Shown here: piece after piece, positions 10,694 through 23,100 of the stretch
Numbering within the stretch: position 1 is the stretch's first letter
Layout: each line of letters starts with the position of its first letter
Source: Semisulcospira habei
Lineage: Eukaryota > Mollusca > Gastropoda > Semisulcospiridae
DNA length: 64,000 nucleotides
Reading direction: 5' to 3'
Assembly (NCBI GenBank): GCA_036245525.1
Contig: BTPG01000004.1
Span: 231,430,004-231,494,003, forward strand
Program-made: the position numbers and the translations under genes
Notes under the pieces: model-generated
The model's database searches: none
The model's input: only the letters and a program-made list of their open reading frames with translations
What the model was told of the DNA's origin: nothing

Positions 10694-12760
10694 TCCGTGT
10701 GGGCTCCACCCTCTCCGACTCCTTTGAACAGGAGATGGGTGTCCCACAGGGCAGCATTCTATCTCCTGTTTTATTTAGTATTAAAATTAATAACATTGTA
10801 AAGGCCGTCAAGGATGATTCTGAATGCTCTTTGTTTGTTGATGACTTTGCTTTGTGCGCACGTGGTCGAGGACTTGCGTCCCTTGAGAGGCGCTTGCAGC
10901 TGTGCGTTGATCGCATCCAGGGGTGGGTGTCTCTCAATGGATTCAGGTTCTCGCCCTCCAAGACTGTCTGTGTGCATTTTACTAACCAGACGAAATTTTT
11001 TCCAGAACCTAGCCTGAGCATTGCTGGAGTGCCAATTAAGGTGGCCGAGGAGGCAAAGTTTCTGGGGGTCATTTTTGACAAAAGACTTACCTTCCGCAAC
11101 CATATTAATTACCTTAGAACCTCTTGTCAGAAGGCTCTCGACATTCTTCGTGTCGTCGGTCGTACTGACTGGGGTGCGGACCATACTGTCTTACTTCGTC
11201 TGTACCGGGCCCTTGTTCGGTCCAAACTGGATTACGGCTCTGTGGTGTATGGCTCAGCTTCCAAGTATGTGCTACAGCGTCTGAACACAATTCACCATCA
11301 GGGTCTGCGGATATGTCTTGGGGCCTTCAGGACGTCTCCAGTTCCTAGTCTGTATGCCGAGGCAGGGGAGCCTTCTCTCAAGCTCCGCCGCATCCGCCTC
11401 ATGCTCAGCTACGTTCTGAAACTGAAGGCCCATCCAGACAATCCTGCCTATGATTGTGTTTTTAAACCATCGTTTGCAGAGATTTACGATGCCCATCCGG
11501 GAGCTGTCCGTCCACTCTCTTTCCGTGTCCGACCTCATCTGCAGGCGGCCGGATTGGATCTGGACAGAGTTTCGGAATCCCTGCAACACATCACTCCACC
11601 TTGGCTCTTACCAGTTCCTGACATCTTGCTGGATTTGACTGCCCACAAGAAAGACTCTACTCCACCAGCCATATACCAACAGAGCCTCAATGAACTGCTT
11701 TCAATTTTTCCTGGCTATTGTCGCATCTATACCGATGGGTCAAAGTCTGAGGATGGGAGAGTGGCTGCGGCCGCAGTGTCCTCTCGCCATCCTAAACGCC
11801 CATTTAAGCACCGCCTCCCAGATCATTCATCTGTATTTAGTGTGGAACTGCAGGCGGTTCTGCTGGCACTCAGGCATGCTTATCGATCTAGAGAAAGGAA
11901 CTTCCTGATTCTGTCTGACTCTCTTTCTGCCCTGCAGGCCCTTCAGGGCACGGGATATGACCACCCACTGCTGGTGCAGATCAGAGAGCTCCACGCGGAC
12001 TTGATGAAGGAATATTATGATATCATTTTTATTTGGGTGCCAGGGCATGTGGGCATTGAAGGCAACAGGATCGCAGATTCTGCTGCCAACGATGCCCGCA
12101 ATGACCCTGTCCCTGACACACAGACTGTTTATAGTGATTTTAGACATGTAGCTAGTGCGTACATAGCCCGTGAGTGGCAGTCCGAGTGGGACAAAGAGGA
12201 AGCTAACAAGCTGCATGAAGCCCTTCCTAAGTTGTCCAACGGTCTACCTTATCGCTGCGGCAGCCGCCGTGAGGAGACTGTCCTGGCTCGGCTCCACATC
12301 GGCCACACGTATGTTACGCATTCTTATTTACTTAAACAGGAGGAGCGTCCATGGTGTTATGCCTGCGACGAGCAGTACTCTGTTCAACACTTTTTGTTGT
12401 CTTGTGCTGATCTAATTGACACAAGGTATAAACATTTCACGGCAGACTCCTTGAAGGTTTTGTTCCGGGATGTACCCCCGGACAAGATCTTCAGTTTTCT
12501 GAGAGAGTGCCATATTTTTAATAAGATTTGAGCGTTTATAGATTATGATGTTTCTATTATTTTGACCTTTTTGAGAGTCCTTCGACGTTTTCTTTAAAGA
12601 CCTGTGCGACATTTTAGCCTGACATATTTTTAAGTTATATTTACATCATGTCTTAAGACCTTTCTTTTAGTCTGGCTGACCAGATTTTTACCCTTCCCGC
12701 CGTGAGATGGCCTTAGTTGCCTGCTCGGCGTTAAACCCAAATAACTAACTAACTAACTAA

Positions 12761-14128
12761 CTCGGCTTCTGTTGGCCATCTTAGAGATGGTGCCAGCTTG
12801 GTTACAGATAAAAAAGCTGTGGCCAATTTGCTTGCCTCCACCATTGCCCATAATTCTTCAACGGAGCATTATTCACCCTTCTTCCAGAGAGAGAAGGAGA
12901 AGCGAGAGTCTCGTATTTGTGATTTTAAGTCCGATAACTCGGAAGACTATAATGTCCCATTTACATTATCAGAATTGCAGCAAGCCTTGCAGAAATGTAA
13001 TGACTCTGCTGCTGGCCTAGATACCGTCCACTATCAATTCCTAACGCATCTGCCTGAGAAGTCACTCCTTGTACTTCTCAAGGCCTTTAACCATATCTGG
13101 AGAACTGGTCATTTTCCGCCGTCTCGGCGCCAGGCTGTGGTTGTACCGATCCCCAAGCCGGGTAAGGATCCTTCCGACCCGGGCAACTACCGGCCTATCG
13201 CTTTGACATCATGTTTATGTAAAACTATAGAGCGCCTGGTCAACGCCCGCCTGGTGTGGCATCTTGAGTCACGGGGTCTCCTCACAGACCTCCAGTGCGG
13301 TTTCCGGCGCTTCCGTAGTACAACTGACCATTTAGTCCGCTTTGAATCATTTATTCGAGATGCTTTTGTCAACAAGCAGCATGTCTATGCAATTTTCTTT
13401 GATCTTGAGAAGGCGTATGACACCACCTGGAAGTATGGCATAATGTCTGACTTGTTGGACATGGGTTTTAAAGGGCACCTGCCCGTTTTTATTCACAATT
13501 TCTTGACTAACCGGTCGTTCCATGTCCGTGTGGGCTCCACCCTCTCCGACTCCTTTGAACAGGAGATGGGTGTCCCACAGGGCAGCATTCTATCTCCTGA
13601 GTGTCTTATTTAGTATTAAAATTAACAACATTGTAAAGGCCGTCAAGGATGATTCTGAATGCTCTTTTTTTGTTGATGACTTTGCTTTGTGCGCACGTGG
13701 TCGAGGACTTGCGTCCCTTGAGAGGCGCTTGCAGCTGTGCGTTGATCGCATCCAGCGGTGGGTGTCTCTCAATGGATTCAAGTTCTCGCCCTCCAAGACT
13801 GTCTGTGTGCATTTTACTAACCAGACGAAATTTTTTCCAGAACCTAGCCTGAGCATTGCTGGAGTGCCAATTAAGGTGGCCGAGGAGGCAAAGTTTCTGG
13901 GGGTCATTTTTGACAAAAGACTTACCTTCCGCAACCATATTAATTACCTTAGAACCTCTTGTCAGAAGGCTCTCGACATTCTTCGTGTCGTCGGTTGTAC
14001 TGACTGGGGTGCGGACCGTACTGTCTTACTTCGTCTGTACCGGGCCCTTGTTCGGTCCAAACTGGATTACGGCTCTGTGGTGTATGGCTCAGCTTCCAAG
14101 TCTGTGCTACAGCGTCTGAACACAATTC
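12761..14128 (+). pseudogene. LINE-A copy A2, RT region
   Basis: A2 resumes after A1 with the duplicated CTCGGCTTCTGTTGG. It encodes the end of the EN-RT linker and RT from SELQQALQKCNDSAAGLDT to VLQRLNTI. A frameshift lies near 13,600, where TCCTGAGTGTCTTATTT replaces the TCCTGTTTTATTT seen in other copies. It stops at AATTC (14,124-14,128), where a DNA transposon is inserted, and continues at 16,190. Confidence 0.85.
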
Positions 14129-16189
14129 CAGCCCTGAAAATAGCGAGTAATTTACTCGCCATGGCGAGTGAAAAAAAAATTTGGCGAGTACAAAAAAAAA
14201 ACCACTCACCAAATGCGAGTGCGCTCGTGCGTTTTCCAATCCATCGGCTAACCCCCAGCCGAACATCAGGTACGCCGGCGCGTGACCTGACCGCACCGCG
14301 AGTCGCCTCTAACATCACTTTGCGGCAGTAGCCAAACACGTCACTCGAACTGTGCGTACCATAACAGTGGTCGGTGACAGTCGTTCTATTTTTAGTAACG
14401 AATTGGTTCGTTTAGCGGCTCGCTCAGTCGCGGCTGCGTTCAGAATCGACCCGACGCCGGGGTCCGTGCGAGTGTAACAGGGCGGGCAAACTGTTAGTTT
14501 ATGTGTGGTGTCAGCATGTTATTACAAAGTGCGCGCTACATGTTGAACGCGTTACTTGCTGTGACGTCACCGTACATACTATTATGGGATACGGCATCGT
14601 GCGTTTCGCTTTCGATCTAGAACGAAGTTGTACATGGCGGAGAAAAAGCAAAGGAAGAGCTGGAATGCTTCGGATTCTTCAATCCGGCACCGTCTGATCT
14701 TGATAATTTCTAAGAAGAAAGTTGCACATCGACATCGCTGTCTCCATCCGTGTGTGGCTGGCACCGCCGCTACGACACAGTTTTCAGAGTCCATGGCTGT
14801 GCTGAGAGTATTTCCATGGCTAAAGCACGACGGCACTCGAATGGCATGCGCAATGAGCACTGAGGCAAACTCAAAAAGCAAGTCCCGAAATTTGAACAGA
14901 AATAAGTTTGTCAGGTTTTCTTAATCGTGGTCGATCCATCTTCTGGTACACAGTTAATTTTATTAGGCAAAAATTGGAGAAACACGTCTTTCTGAGTGGT
15001 TAAACGGGTTGAAACAAACTTTGAAGTACATCAGTTTACACACACACACACACACACACAGAGTTTAGACAAGTCACACTTTGGTTGTCACTGAATCTGC
15101 CGCGTTCAGCAGAAAATGCTATATTCTCTGTTACAATACATTATCAAACGATCATAAAATAAATAAATAGATATATGTTTTTCTGTGTGTGAGAGAGCGA
15201 GGGAGACAGGCTTTTGCGCGATAGCTCACCAGTTAAAGAATCAGTTTCATGGAAAGGACACACACACACTGTCACAACAAATTTAAAGAGGAGAGAGCGA
15301 AATGAGATAATTTATTTTAATGATTGATTGATTGTACATTGTTTATCGTCCCGAAGCAACAAGGCTTTCTCAGGACGTGCCTGCACTGCTTGTGAAAAAA
15401 AAAAAGAAACAGAATATTGAATGTATGTTGCCAGCCGGTCCAATACGTTAAATAAACCTACGCCATGGGGCCTAAATAAAGCTAAGACCATGTAGCAACA
15501 CACATCCAATATCAAGAGCTACAGGCAGTGCAGACAGTTGGGAGAGTTCTAAAAAGACAAATACAGGTCAAGGGTAGACAGAAACACATGTCCCAGAATA
15601 TAGGGAAAAACCCACCCTGTGGGGCTGACCAGGGTGACCCTGGGAACTAAAATGTAGTTAACCCCACCCAAGTCCCCCAGGGCAGACCCGGGTGGGGATA
15701 ATTTATTTTAAGGAACATACAGATGATGCAGTTTTTCTTAAATAAATCTGCGGACCCTCTATAATGCTAGGATGGGGGTCTGTGTACCCTCTAAAATTTA
15801 TACCTGGGGGTCTACAGACCCTTTAACCTGTTGTGCAGACGCCCAGCTCTACTTACAAAAAATAAATAAATAAAAAATCCCACCACTGTTCACATGGGGA
15901 CTTTGTCAGTTATTTCTCCACTTGATACTATTAAAAGTCTGAAGTCAGGACATAAACATTAACTTGGTTATGATTGTCTGTTCAAATATTTGTTTTCAAT
16001 ATCTCTGGGCAGAAAACACTCTCTAACATTGGGCGTCAAACACTTGTGGCACATTATATTGTTGAGTTGGGGGGCTATTTTCAGTAGTAAAATTTTCAGT
16101 TTTGGCTAGTAACATTTTCAGTTTGGCTAGTAACACTTGGAAGTCACTAGCCAAAGGCTGGTGGGCAAAATTTTAGACTTTCAGGGCTA
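14129..16189. mobile_element. Non-autonomous hAT-like DNA transposon, 2.06 kb
   Basis: The ends CAGCCCTGAAA (14,129-14,139) and TTTCAGGGCTA (16,179-16,189) are inverted repeats apart from the outermost base. AATTC flanks both sides (14,124-14,128 and 16,190-16,194), and LINE-A A2 reads across the gap. Subterminal GCGAGTAA/TTACTCGCC words near 14,141-14,220 and GCTAGTAAC...CACTAGCCAAA near 16,130-16,155 could be transposase sites. No transposase ORF is recognisable. A (CA)n tract is at about 15,040 and a SINE-like copy at 15,321-15,697. A 5-bp TSD is atypical for hAT, so superfamily is uncertain. Confidence 0.6.
15321..15697 (-). mobile_element. SINE-like repeat, minus strand, 377 bp
   Basis: The same family as 10,047-10,438 and 43,476-43,858, inverted. 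The TSD ATAATTTATTTTAA is at 15,307-15,320 and 15,698-15,711. The (ATCA)n tail is on the left and the CCCCACCCGGG start on the right. Confidence 0.85.
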
Positions 16190-16286
16190 AATTCACCATC
16201 AGGGTCTGCGGATATGTCTTGGGGCCTTCAGGACGTCTCCAGTTCCTAGTCTGTATGCCGAGGCAGGGGAGCCTTCTCTCAAGCTC
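16190..16286 (+). mobile_element. LINE-A copy A2, last fragment
   Basis: About 97 bp that continues A2 from AATTCACCATCAGGG to CTCTCAAGCTC, then ends at the start of LINE-A copy A3. The rest of A2 is absent after A3 (22,293), so DNA was lost there or the junction is a recombination. Confidence 0.8.
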
Positions 16287-16931
16287 GCCTAACCGGCACC
16301 GGCCTCCACGTGGCGTGGGTGGGTAGTCCCCTCAGTCCCTGACTGAGTGGGCTAGCAGACGGGTGCCATCTTTGTCCAGGATTAGGACTTGATGTCAGCA
16401 GATATGTTGTTCAGTCTTTTTCGCTGGTCCAGTTTTTAAGGAGCTGTGCTAACCCAGGTCTTACCATGTTGGATTGGTCCTTAAAAATACTCATGAGCTT
16501 TTGGTCCTTTGGATCCCAAGTGTTTGCCGTGCTTGGAGACCCGTGTCGGGGGAGAAGAGGATCCTGGTGGCTGAAACGCTCCACTTTGGCCTTGACTTCT
16601 GCCTAAACGGGAGGCTAGTCGTACCGGCCTAGTCAATCGGCTCTTGTCACGTCGAGCCCTATCCCCCTGTTGACATGCTGGTTGTTATACGGAGCACCAT
16701 GCTATAGCCTCTGATGCTGATTAGGTGCTCTACGCCAGTATTCCCCTGCATTCAACAGTGTGATAGAAGGCGGTGGCTCAAACGGTTCAATCGGGCTTAC
16801 CCCCTTGAGTATATCTTTCGGGCAGTCTCCATTGTGCGTCGGCTGGAGACCCGCCGACAATTGCACTTTCCCTTGTTAGGCTCGGTGGCGGGCGGGGACC
16901 CCCGGGGGATGAATATCTATCATACTATAAT

Positions 16932-18366
16932 ATGGAAAATATCAAAAAACCAAAACTGGCACCAAAGCGGCACATAGCCACTGACATTGACCTTGAAAAT
17001 GATAGCGACTCCGATTGTGGGGAAGCGACGCCTCAGGTTTCGGCCGTCTGGCCTCGCTTTCTCATTATCCACAGCAAAGTTAAAGAGAAGCCTGTTTCCA
17101 AGCTGCACCCTTTCCTGGTAGGGGAGACCCTCAGGAGCCGTGTTGGCAGGCCTGAGGCCCAGCGCCTCAGGTCTGGTGACTTGTTGGTAGAGTGCCGTAC
17201 CCGGGCACACTCCAATGGGCTACTGAGGCTCTCCTCCATCGGAGACACTCCAGTGGAGGTCACTCCCCACAAAACAATGAATTCCTCTAGAGGAGTGATT
17301 AAAGATCAAGCATTGGCCGAACTGTCTGAAGATGAACTTGTACAGAACCTTAAGTCACAGGGGGTGACCTACGTCAGGCGCTTCATTTCCAAACGAGGTG
17401 GTAGGGAGATCCGTTTCCCTACCATCATCCTGACGTTTGGCACCCCCACAGCTCCTACTACCATCTGGGGAGGTTACTACTCCCTAAAAGTGAAAAAGTA
17501 CGTCCCTCTCCCCCTCCGGTGCTTTAAGTGCCAAAAGTATGGCCATGGGCAGAAGACAGGCAGAGGCTCTATTCTCCCGTTGCACTAAGCCCGGACACTC
17601 TGCTGAGTCCTGCACAGCCATCCCCCTGTGTGTGAATTGCCAGGGGACGCATATGGCTTCGGACAAGAAGTGCCCTCGTTGGATCTCCGAGTGCAGGATT
17701 CAGCAGGTGCGTGTGGAGAAGGGGCTGTCCTTTGCGGACGCCAAAAAACTGGTTGACGGTCCTGCTGCAGCTGAGGCTGCTCCAAACTCAAATAACAACT
17801 TTGTGTATACTTTCAGTGCTGCGGTGGCAGGCAAGCGCCCCACCAAAGACTTCTCTTGTCAAACCCCAACTTCTTGGTTGGGGGCGGAGCCTCGGAGCCT
17901 CTCGCCCCTGGAGAGTAGCCCTCCTCTGGTGGTGACGAGGAGCCAGGGAACGCAGAGGGCGGACGCTACCGGTCCGGTGGCACCACCTTCTGCTGCCCCT
18001 AAGCCTCAGCCCCCACCCAAACCTGCTAGTTTGTCAACGCCAAAGGTTTCTGGCTCTGGTCAGCCTTCTAAGGCCGCTAACACTAGCGGCAGGACCGCTG
18101 CCCAGGACCAGAAGTCTAAGAAATCTATGGGACCGCCGTGCGCACGGGCCCAGAAGGGGAACACTGATGTCCCCCTTCAAAACAAATATGCTGCATTGGA
18201 GGAGCAGATGGAGGGAGTGGAAGTTGCCGATGCTGCGGCAGCTCCACCCACTTCATCTCCTAAGAACCAGAGGAGGCCCGGGAGCCGGCCCCCCTCTGTT
18301 TCTCCGACTCCTTCCAAGGCAAAGGAAAAAGGGGGGAAAAACTCTGCACCCCCAGATAAGACATAA
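16932..18366 (+). pseudogene. LINE-A ORF1 (copy A3), frameshifted
   Basis: It matches copy A1 ORF1, but eight bases are missing at about 17,557 (GAAGACAGGCAGAGG where A1 has a longer stretch). This removes the end of the first CCHC knuckle and shifts frame. The other two knuckles and the Pro-rich tail continue in the second frame (17,539-18,366). Confidence 0.88.
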
Positions 18367-18368
18367 TC

Positions 18369-21300
18369 ATGGACTCTCTGCTTCAGTGGAATTGTCGTGG
18401 TTTTCAAGCTAACTTTGAGGAATTACGTCTTTTAGTCAAGTGCTATAACCCCTCAGTAATATCTCTTCAGGAGACTTACCTGAAGACTTCTGACCCTGTG
18501 TCCTTTAATGGTTTTAATGTTATACATAAAGGCTCTGATTCGGAGAGGCGCTCGGGTGGAGTGGCTCTTCTCATTAGTAGCCAAATATTATGTAGCCCCG
18601 TTAGCATCGACACCTGTCTTCAGGCTGTCGCAGCTCGGGTTACCTTGAAGAAGACCATAACCATATGCAGTATTTACCTGCCACCATCCCTGCGGGTCTG
18701 TAGTAATGATTTTTTTAATTTAGTTGATCACCTGCCCCCTCCCTTTATTCTCATGGGGGATTTTAACGGTCACGCTCACCTTTGGGGTAGTGACCACTAT
18801 GATGGCAGAGGTCAGATGTTAGAAGATGTTTTTTCTCAACTTAACCTGTGTGTCTTTAACGATGGTTCACCTACATACTCTAACCCAGGTTCAGGATCTA
18901 GTTCTGTTCTAGACCTCACTGTGTGTGATCCTTCTCTCATGCTGGACTTTGACTGGAAGGTTCACGATGACCTGTGTGGTAGTGACCACTTCCCAGTAGT
19001 CCTGTCATCGGTCAGCTGTGGGGAGGATCCGCCGGTGGGGTGCTGGAATCTTAAGAAAGCTAACTGGCCTCTGTTCGCCTCCCTCTGTCAGTCTCGTATT
19101 ACAGAGGAGGTGGTCATGTCATCTGAAGAACCTATTTCTTCTTTTACTACTATTTTGTTGGACGTAGATGGGTGAAACCATCCCTAAAACTTCCGCAACA
19201 GTCCCTGGAAAGCCGAGAGTACCATGGTTCAACGAAGAGTGCCGCAAGGCCCAAATAGCGCGCAAATCTGCTCAGCGACGTGCTTTCCGTAATCTGTCGC
19301 AAGTGAATATTTTAACCTTTAAAAGACAGAGGGCGAAAGCTCGTTACATTTTTAAACGTGAACGCCGTGCTTCCTGGAGACGCTTCGTCTCATCTTTAAC
19401 TTCTCGGACTCCGTCCCAGAAAGTATGGAAGGCTGTTCGGAGAATTAGGGGCAGGGGTGGCTCGGCTTCTGTTGGCCATCTTAGAGATCGTGCCAGCTTG
19501 GTTACAGATAAAAAAAGCTGTGGCCAATTTGCTTGCCTCCACCATTGCCCATAATTCTTCAACGGAGCACTATTCACCTTTCTTCCAGAAAGAGAAGGAG
19601 AAGCGAGAGTCTCGTATTTGTGATTTTAAGTCCAATAACTCAGAAGACTATAATGTCCCATTTACATTATCAGAATTGCAGCAAGCCTTGCAGAAATGTA
19701 ATGACTCTGCTGCTGGCCTAGATACCGTCCACTATCAATTCCTAACGCATCTGCCTGAGAGGTCACTCCTTGTACTTCTCAAGGCCTTTAACCATATCTG
19801 GAGAACTGGTCATTTTCCGCCGTCTTGGCGCCAGGCTGTGGTTGTACCGATCCCCAAGCCGGGTAAGGATCCTTCCGACCCGGGCAACTACCGGCCTATC
19901 GCTTTGACATCATGTTTATGTAAAACTATGGAGCGCCTGGTCAACGCCCGCCTGGTGTGGCATCTTGAGTCACAGGGTCTCCTCACAGACCTCCAGTGCG
20001 GTTTCCGGCGCTTCCGTAGTACAACTGACCATTTAGTCCGCTTTGAATCATTTATTTGAGATGCTTTTGTCAACAAGCAGCATGTCTATGCAATTTTCTT
20101 CGATCTTGAGAAGGCATATGACACTACCTGGAAGTATGGCATAATGTCTGACTTGTTGGACATGGGTTTTAAAGGGCACCTGCCCGTTTTTATTCACAAT
20201 TTTTTGACTAACCGGTCGTTCCATGTCCGTGTGGGCTCCACCCTCTCCGACTCCTTTGAACAGGAGATGGGTGTCCCACAGGGCAGCATTCTATCTCCTG
20301 TTTTATTTAGTATTAAAATTAATAACATTGTAAAGGCCGTCAAGGATGATTCTGAATGCTCTTTGTTTGTTGACGACTTTGCTTTGTGCGCACGTGGTCG
20401 AGGACTTGCGTCCCTTGAGAGGCGCTTGCAGCTGTGCGTTGATCGCATCCAGCGGTGGGTGTCTCTCAATGGATTCAAGTTCTCGCCCTCCAAGACTGTC
20501 TGTGTGCATTTTACTAACCAGACGAAATTTTTTCCAGAACCTAGCCTGAGCATTGCTGGAGTGCCAATTAAGGTGGCCGAGGAGGCAAAGTTTCTGGGGG
20601 TCATTTTTGACAAAAGACTTACCTTCCGCAACCATATTAATTACCTTAGAACCTCTTGTCAGAAGGCTCTCGACATTCTTCGTGTCGTCGGTCGTACTGA
20701 CTGGGGTGCGGACCGTACTGTCTTACTTCGTCTGTACCGGGCCCTTGTTCGGTCCAAACTGGATTACGGCTCTGTGGTGTATGGCTCAGCTTCCAAGTGT
20801 GTGCTACAGCGTCTGAACACAATTCACCATCAGGGTCTGCGGATATGTCTTGGGGCCTTCAGGACGTCTCCAGTTCCTAGTCTGTATGCCGAGGCAGGGG
20901 AGCCTTCTCTCAAGCTCTGCCGCATCCGCCTCATGCTCAGCTATGTTCTGAAACTGAAGGCCCATCCAGACAATCCTGCCTATGATTGTGTTTTTAAACC
21001 ATCGTTTGCAGAGATTTACGATGCCCATCCGGGAGCTGTCCGTCCATTTTCTTTCCGTGTCCGACCTCATCTGCAGGCGGCCGGATTGGACCTGGACAGA
21101 GTTTTGGAATCCCTGCAACACATCACTCCACCTTGGCTCTTACCAGTTCCTGACATCTTGCTGGACTTGACTGCCCACAAGAAAGACTCTACTCCACCAG
21201 CCATATACCAACAGAGCCTCAATGAACTGCTTTCAATTTTTCCTGGCTATTGTCGCATCTATACCGATGGGTCAAAGTCTGAGGATGGGAGAGTGGCTGC

Positions 21301-22054
21301 GGCCGCAGTGTCCTCTCGCCATCCTAGACGCCCATTTAAGCACCGCCTCCCACACCACTCATCTGTATTTAGTGCGGAACTGCAGGCGGTTCTGCTGGCA
21401 CTTAGGCATGCTTATCGATCTAGAGAAAGGAACTTCCTGATTCTGTCTGACTCTCTTTCTGCCCTGCAGGCCCTTCAGGGCACGGGAAATGACCACTCAC
21501 TGCTGGTGCAGATCAGAGAGCTCCACGCGGACTTGATGAAGGAATATTATGATATCATTTTTATTTGGGTGCCAGGGCATGTGGGCATCGAAGGCAACAG
21601 GATCGCAGATTCTGCTGCCAACGATGCCCGCAATGACCCTGTCCCTGACACACAGACTGTTTATAGTGATTTTAGACATGTGGCTAGTGCGTACATAGCC
21701 CGTGAGTGGCAGTCCGAGTGGGACAAAGAGGAAGCTAACAAGCTGCATGAAGCCCTTCCTAAGTTGTCCGACGGTCTACCTTATCGCTGCGGCAGCCGCC
21801 ATGAGGAGACGGTCCTGGCTCGGCTCCACATCGGCCACACGTATGTTACGCACTCTTATTTACTTAAACAGGAGGAGCGTCCATGGTGTTATGCCTGCGA
21901 CGAGCAGTACTCTGTTCAACACTTTTTGTTGTCTTGTGCTGATCTAATCGACACAAGGTATAAACATTTCACGGCAGACTCCTTGAAGGTTTTGTTCCGG
22001 GATGTGCCCCCGGACAAATATCTTCAGTTTTCTGAGAGAGTGCCATATTTTTAA
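18369..22054 (+). pseudogene. LINE-A ORF2 (copy A3), multiple lesions
   Basis: The EN, RT and RNase H modules are all present. Lesions seen against the intact copy at 56,680: a frameshift near 19,166; one extra A in a run at about 19,510; CGA to TGA at 20,057-20,059 (FI*DAF); and a small shift near 22,017 that alters the last residues. The RT box FVDDFALC and RNase H residues remain. Confidence 0.88.
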
Positions 22055-22294
22055 TAAGATTTGAGCGTTTATAGATTATGATGTTTCTATTATTTTTACC
22101 TTTTTGAGAGTCTTTCGACGTTTTCTTTAAAGACCTGTGCGACATTTTAGCCTGACATTTTTAAGGTATATTTACATCATGTCTTAAGACATTTCTTTTA
22201 GTCTGGCTGACCAGATTTTTACCCTTCCCGCCGTGAGATGGCCTTAGTTGCCTGCTCGGCGTTAAACCCAAATAACTAACTAACTAACTAACAT

Positions 22295-22849
22295 CCGTCT
22301 TGCCTTCAACTTCGGGCCGACGGCTCTGTCCAACTCCTCACCAGTCCTTCCTTTTTGGCCAAGAACAGGCTCCCTTCTGCCCCACCTCAACCGATCACTA
22401 TTCATCCTTTGCGGAGCCCTAATATGCTCCCGGACGTACGCCAACAAGACCCGGTCAGGGCATTGAACATTTACCTCCGTCGGTCTAAACCAATACGACG
22501 AGGTCGTTTACGCCTCTTCCTGCCCTTAGCTCCGGGCAGGAATGATATTTCAGCTCAGACGATTTCAGCTTGGCTCCGCGGAATCATCAGATCCGCATAC
22601 AAGGACCTCTCGACAGAGGGAGCAACGCGGTTGAGGATTCGAGCACACGAGGTCCGGGCTGTCTCAACGAGCGTAGCATTCGATCGCAACTGCGCAGTGC
22701 GGGACATTGTGGCGGCGGTGGGCTGGCGGTCCGAATCTACTTTCGCCCGCTTTTACTTCCGCGACCTCTCCGGCCAACGGCAGAACCTGAGACTAGTGGG
22801 TGATGTCGCGGTCGCGCAGCACTCCCTCCCGGCGCTGGATGCGCCATAG
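22295..22849 (+). pseudogene. DIRS tyrosine recombinase, C-terminal catalytic half
   Basis: About 185 residues. It shows the H-x-x-R of the catalytic core (RAHEVRAVSTSVAF), then GW (AAVGWRSESTFARF) and the nucleophile candidate in FARFYFRDL. This order, with the first catalytic Arg upstream and missing here, is that of tyrosine recombinases used by DIRS-type elements to integrate circular cDNA. The 5' part is cut off by the LINE-A A3 end at 22,292. Confidence 0.75.
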
Positions 22850-22956
22850 GTAATTCTTAACTGAAATTGTCGGGAGTGTTCGCTTGACTGGGACCTAGCT
22901 AAGCAGTTACCCCATGGCTGCGCATTTGCCACGGCACCCTCCTCCTATTCGCCATT

Positions 22957-23055
22957 CTTCCTATCAGTAATACCATCGGTAAAGTTTTTGAAGAAACAAA
23001 TGTATTTTTTCTTAAAATAAATTTTTTCGAAAAATACTTACCGATGGTATTACTC
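22957..23055 (+). repeat. DIRS internal complementary region
   Basis: ATACCATCGGTAAAGTTTTTG..., the complement of the left outer end at 4,471-4,510, is joined directly to ...TTTTTTCGAAAAATACTTACC, the complement of the right outer end at 23,284-23,326. Such a head-to-tail copy of both ends templates end completion in the DIRS replication model. Confidence 0.75.
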
Positions 23056-23100
23056 AGATTTCCCTCCCACCTTCCCCGCTTGCCGTCTGTCTGTTAAGAT

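Larger units (their letters stand above)
7817..12531 (+). pseudogene. LINE-A ORF2 (EN-RT-RNase H), broken by insertions
   Basis: Endonuclease residues are in the first part: QWNCRGF, LQETYLK, MGDFNGHAHLWGS, then SDHFPV after the MITE. RT follows (VVPIPKPGKDPSDPGKYRP, FFDLEKAYDT, FVDDFALC), then RNase H (YTDGSKSEDG, VELQAVLLALRHA, ILSDSLSALQAL, WVPGHVGIEGNRIADSAA) and a C-terminal C-x2-C-x7-H-x4-C knuckle. Coding resumes in homologous sequence after each insert, at 8,528 and at about 10,694. It is inactive as it stands. Confidence 0.9.
5727..12760 (+). mobile_element. LINE-A copy A1, full-length with three insertions
   Basis: This I-group-like non-LTR retrotransposon is flanked by the 15-bp TSD CTCGGCTTCTGTTGG (5,712-5,726 and 12,761-12,775). 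It has a 5' UTR of about 640 bp, ORF1 (6,372-7,814), ORF2 (from 7,817), a 3' UTR and a tail of (ACTA)n. ORF2 is interrupted by a piggyBac-like MITE (8,308-8,523) and two nested SINE-like elements (9,902-10,693). Removing those leaves about 6.0 kb, matching the copy at 54,596-60,594. Confidence 0.9.
16287..22292 (+). mobile_element. LINE-A copy A3, full-length but decayed
   Basis: It starts with the family 5' end (GCCTAACCGGCACCGGCC) and ends with GGCGTTAAACCCAAATAACTAACTAACT. It contains ORF1 (16,932-18,366) and ORF2 (18,369-22,054), both with frame breaks. No TSD is visible: the left flank is LINE-A A2 and the right flank is DIRS recombinase. Confidence 0.88.

Noticed and set aside
15040..15061. 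(CA)n tract as a functional site
   Set aside because: A plain dinucleotide microsatellite inside the hAT-like element.
22355..22849. Crypton or phage-type integrase
   Set aside because: The recombinase lies between DIRS-type Gag, inverted repeats and an internal complementary region, which fits DIRS better.
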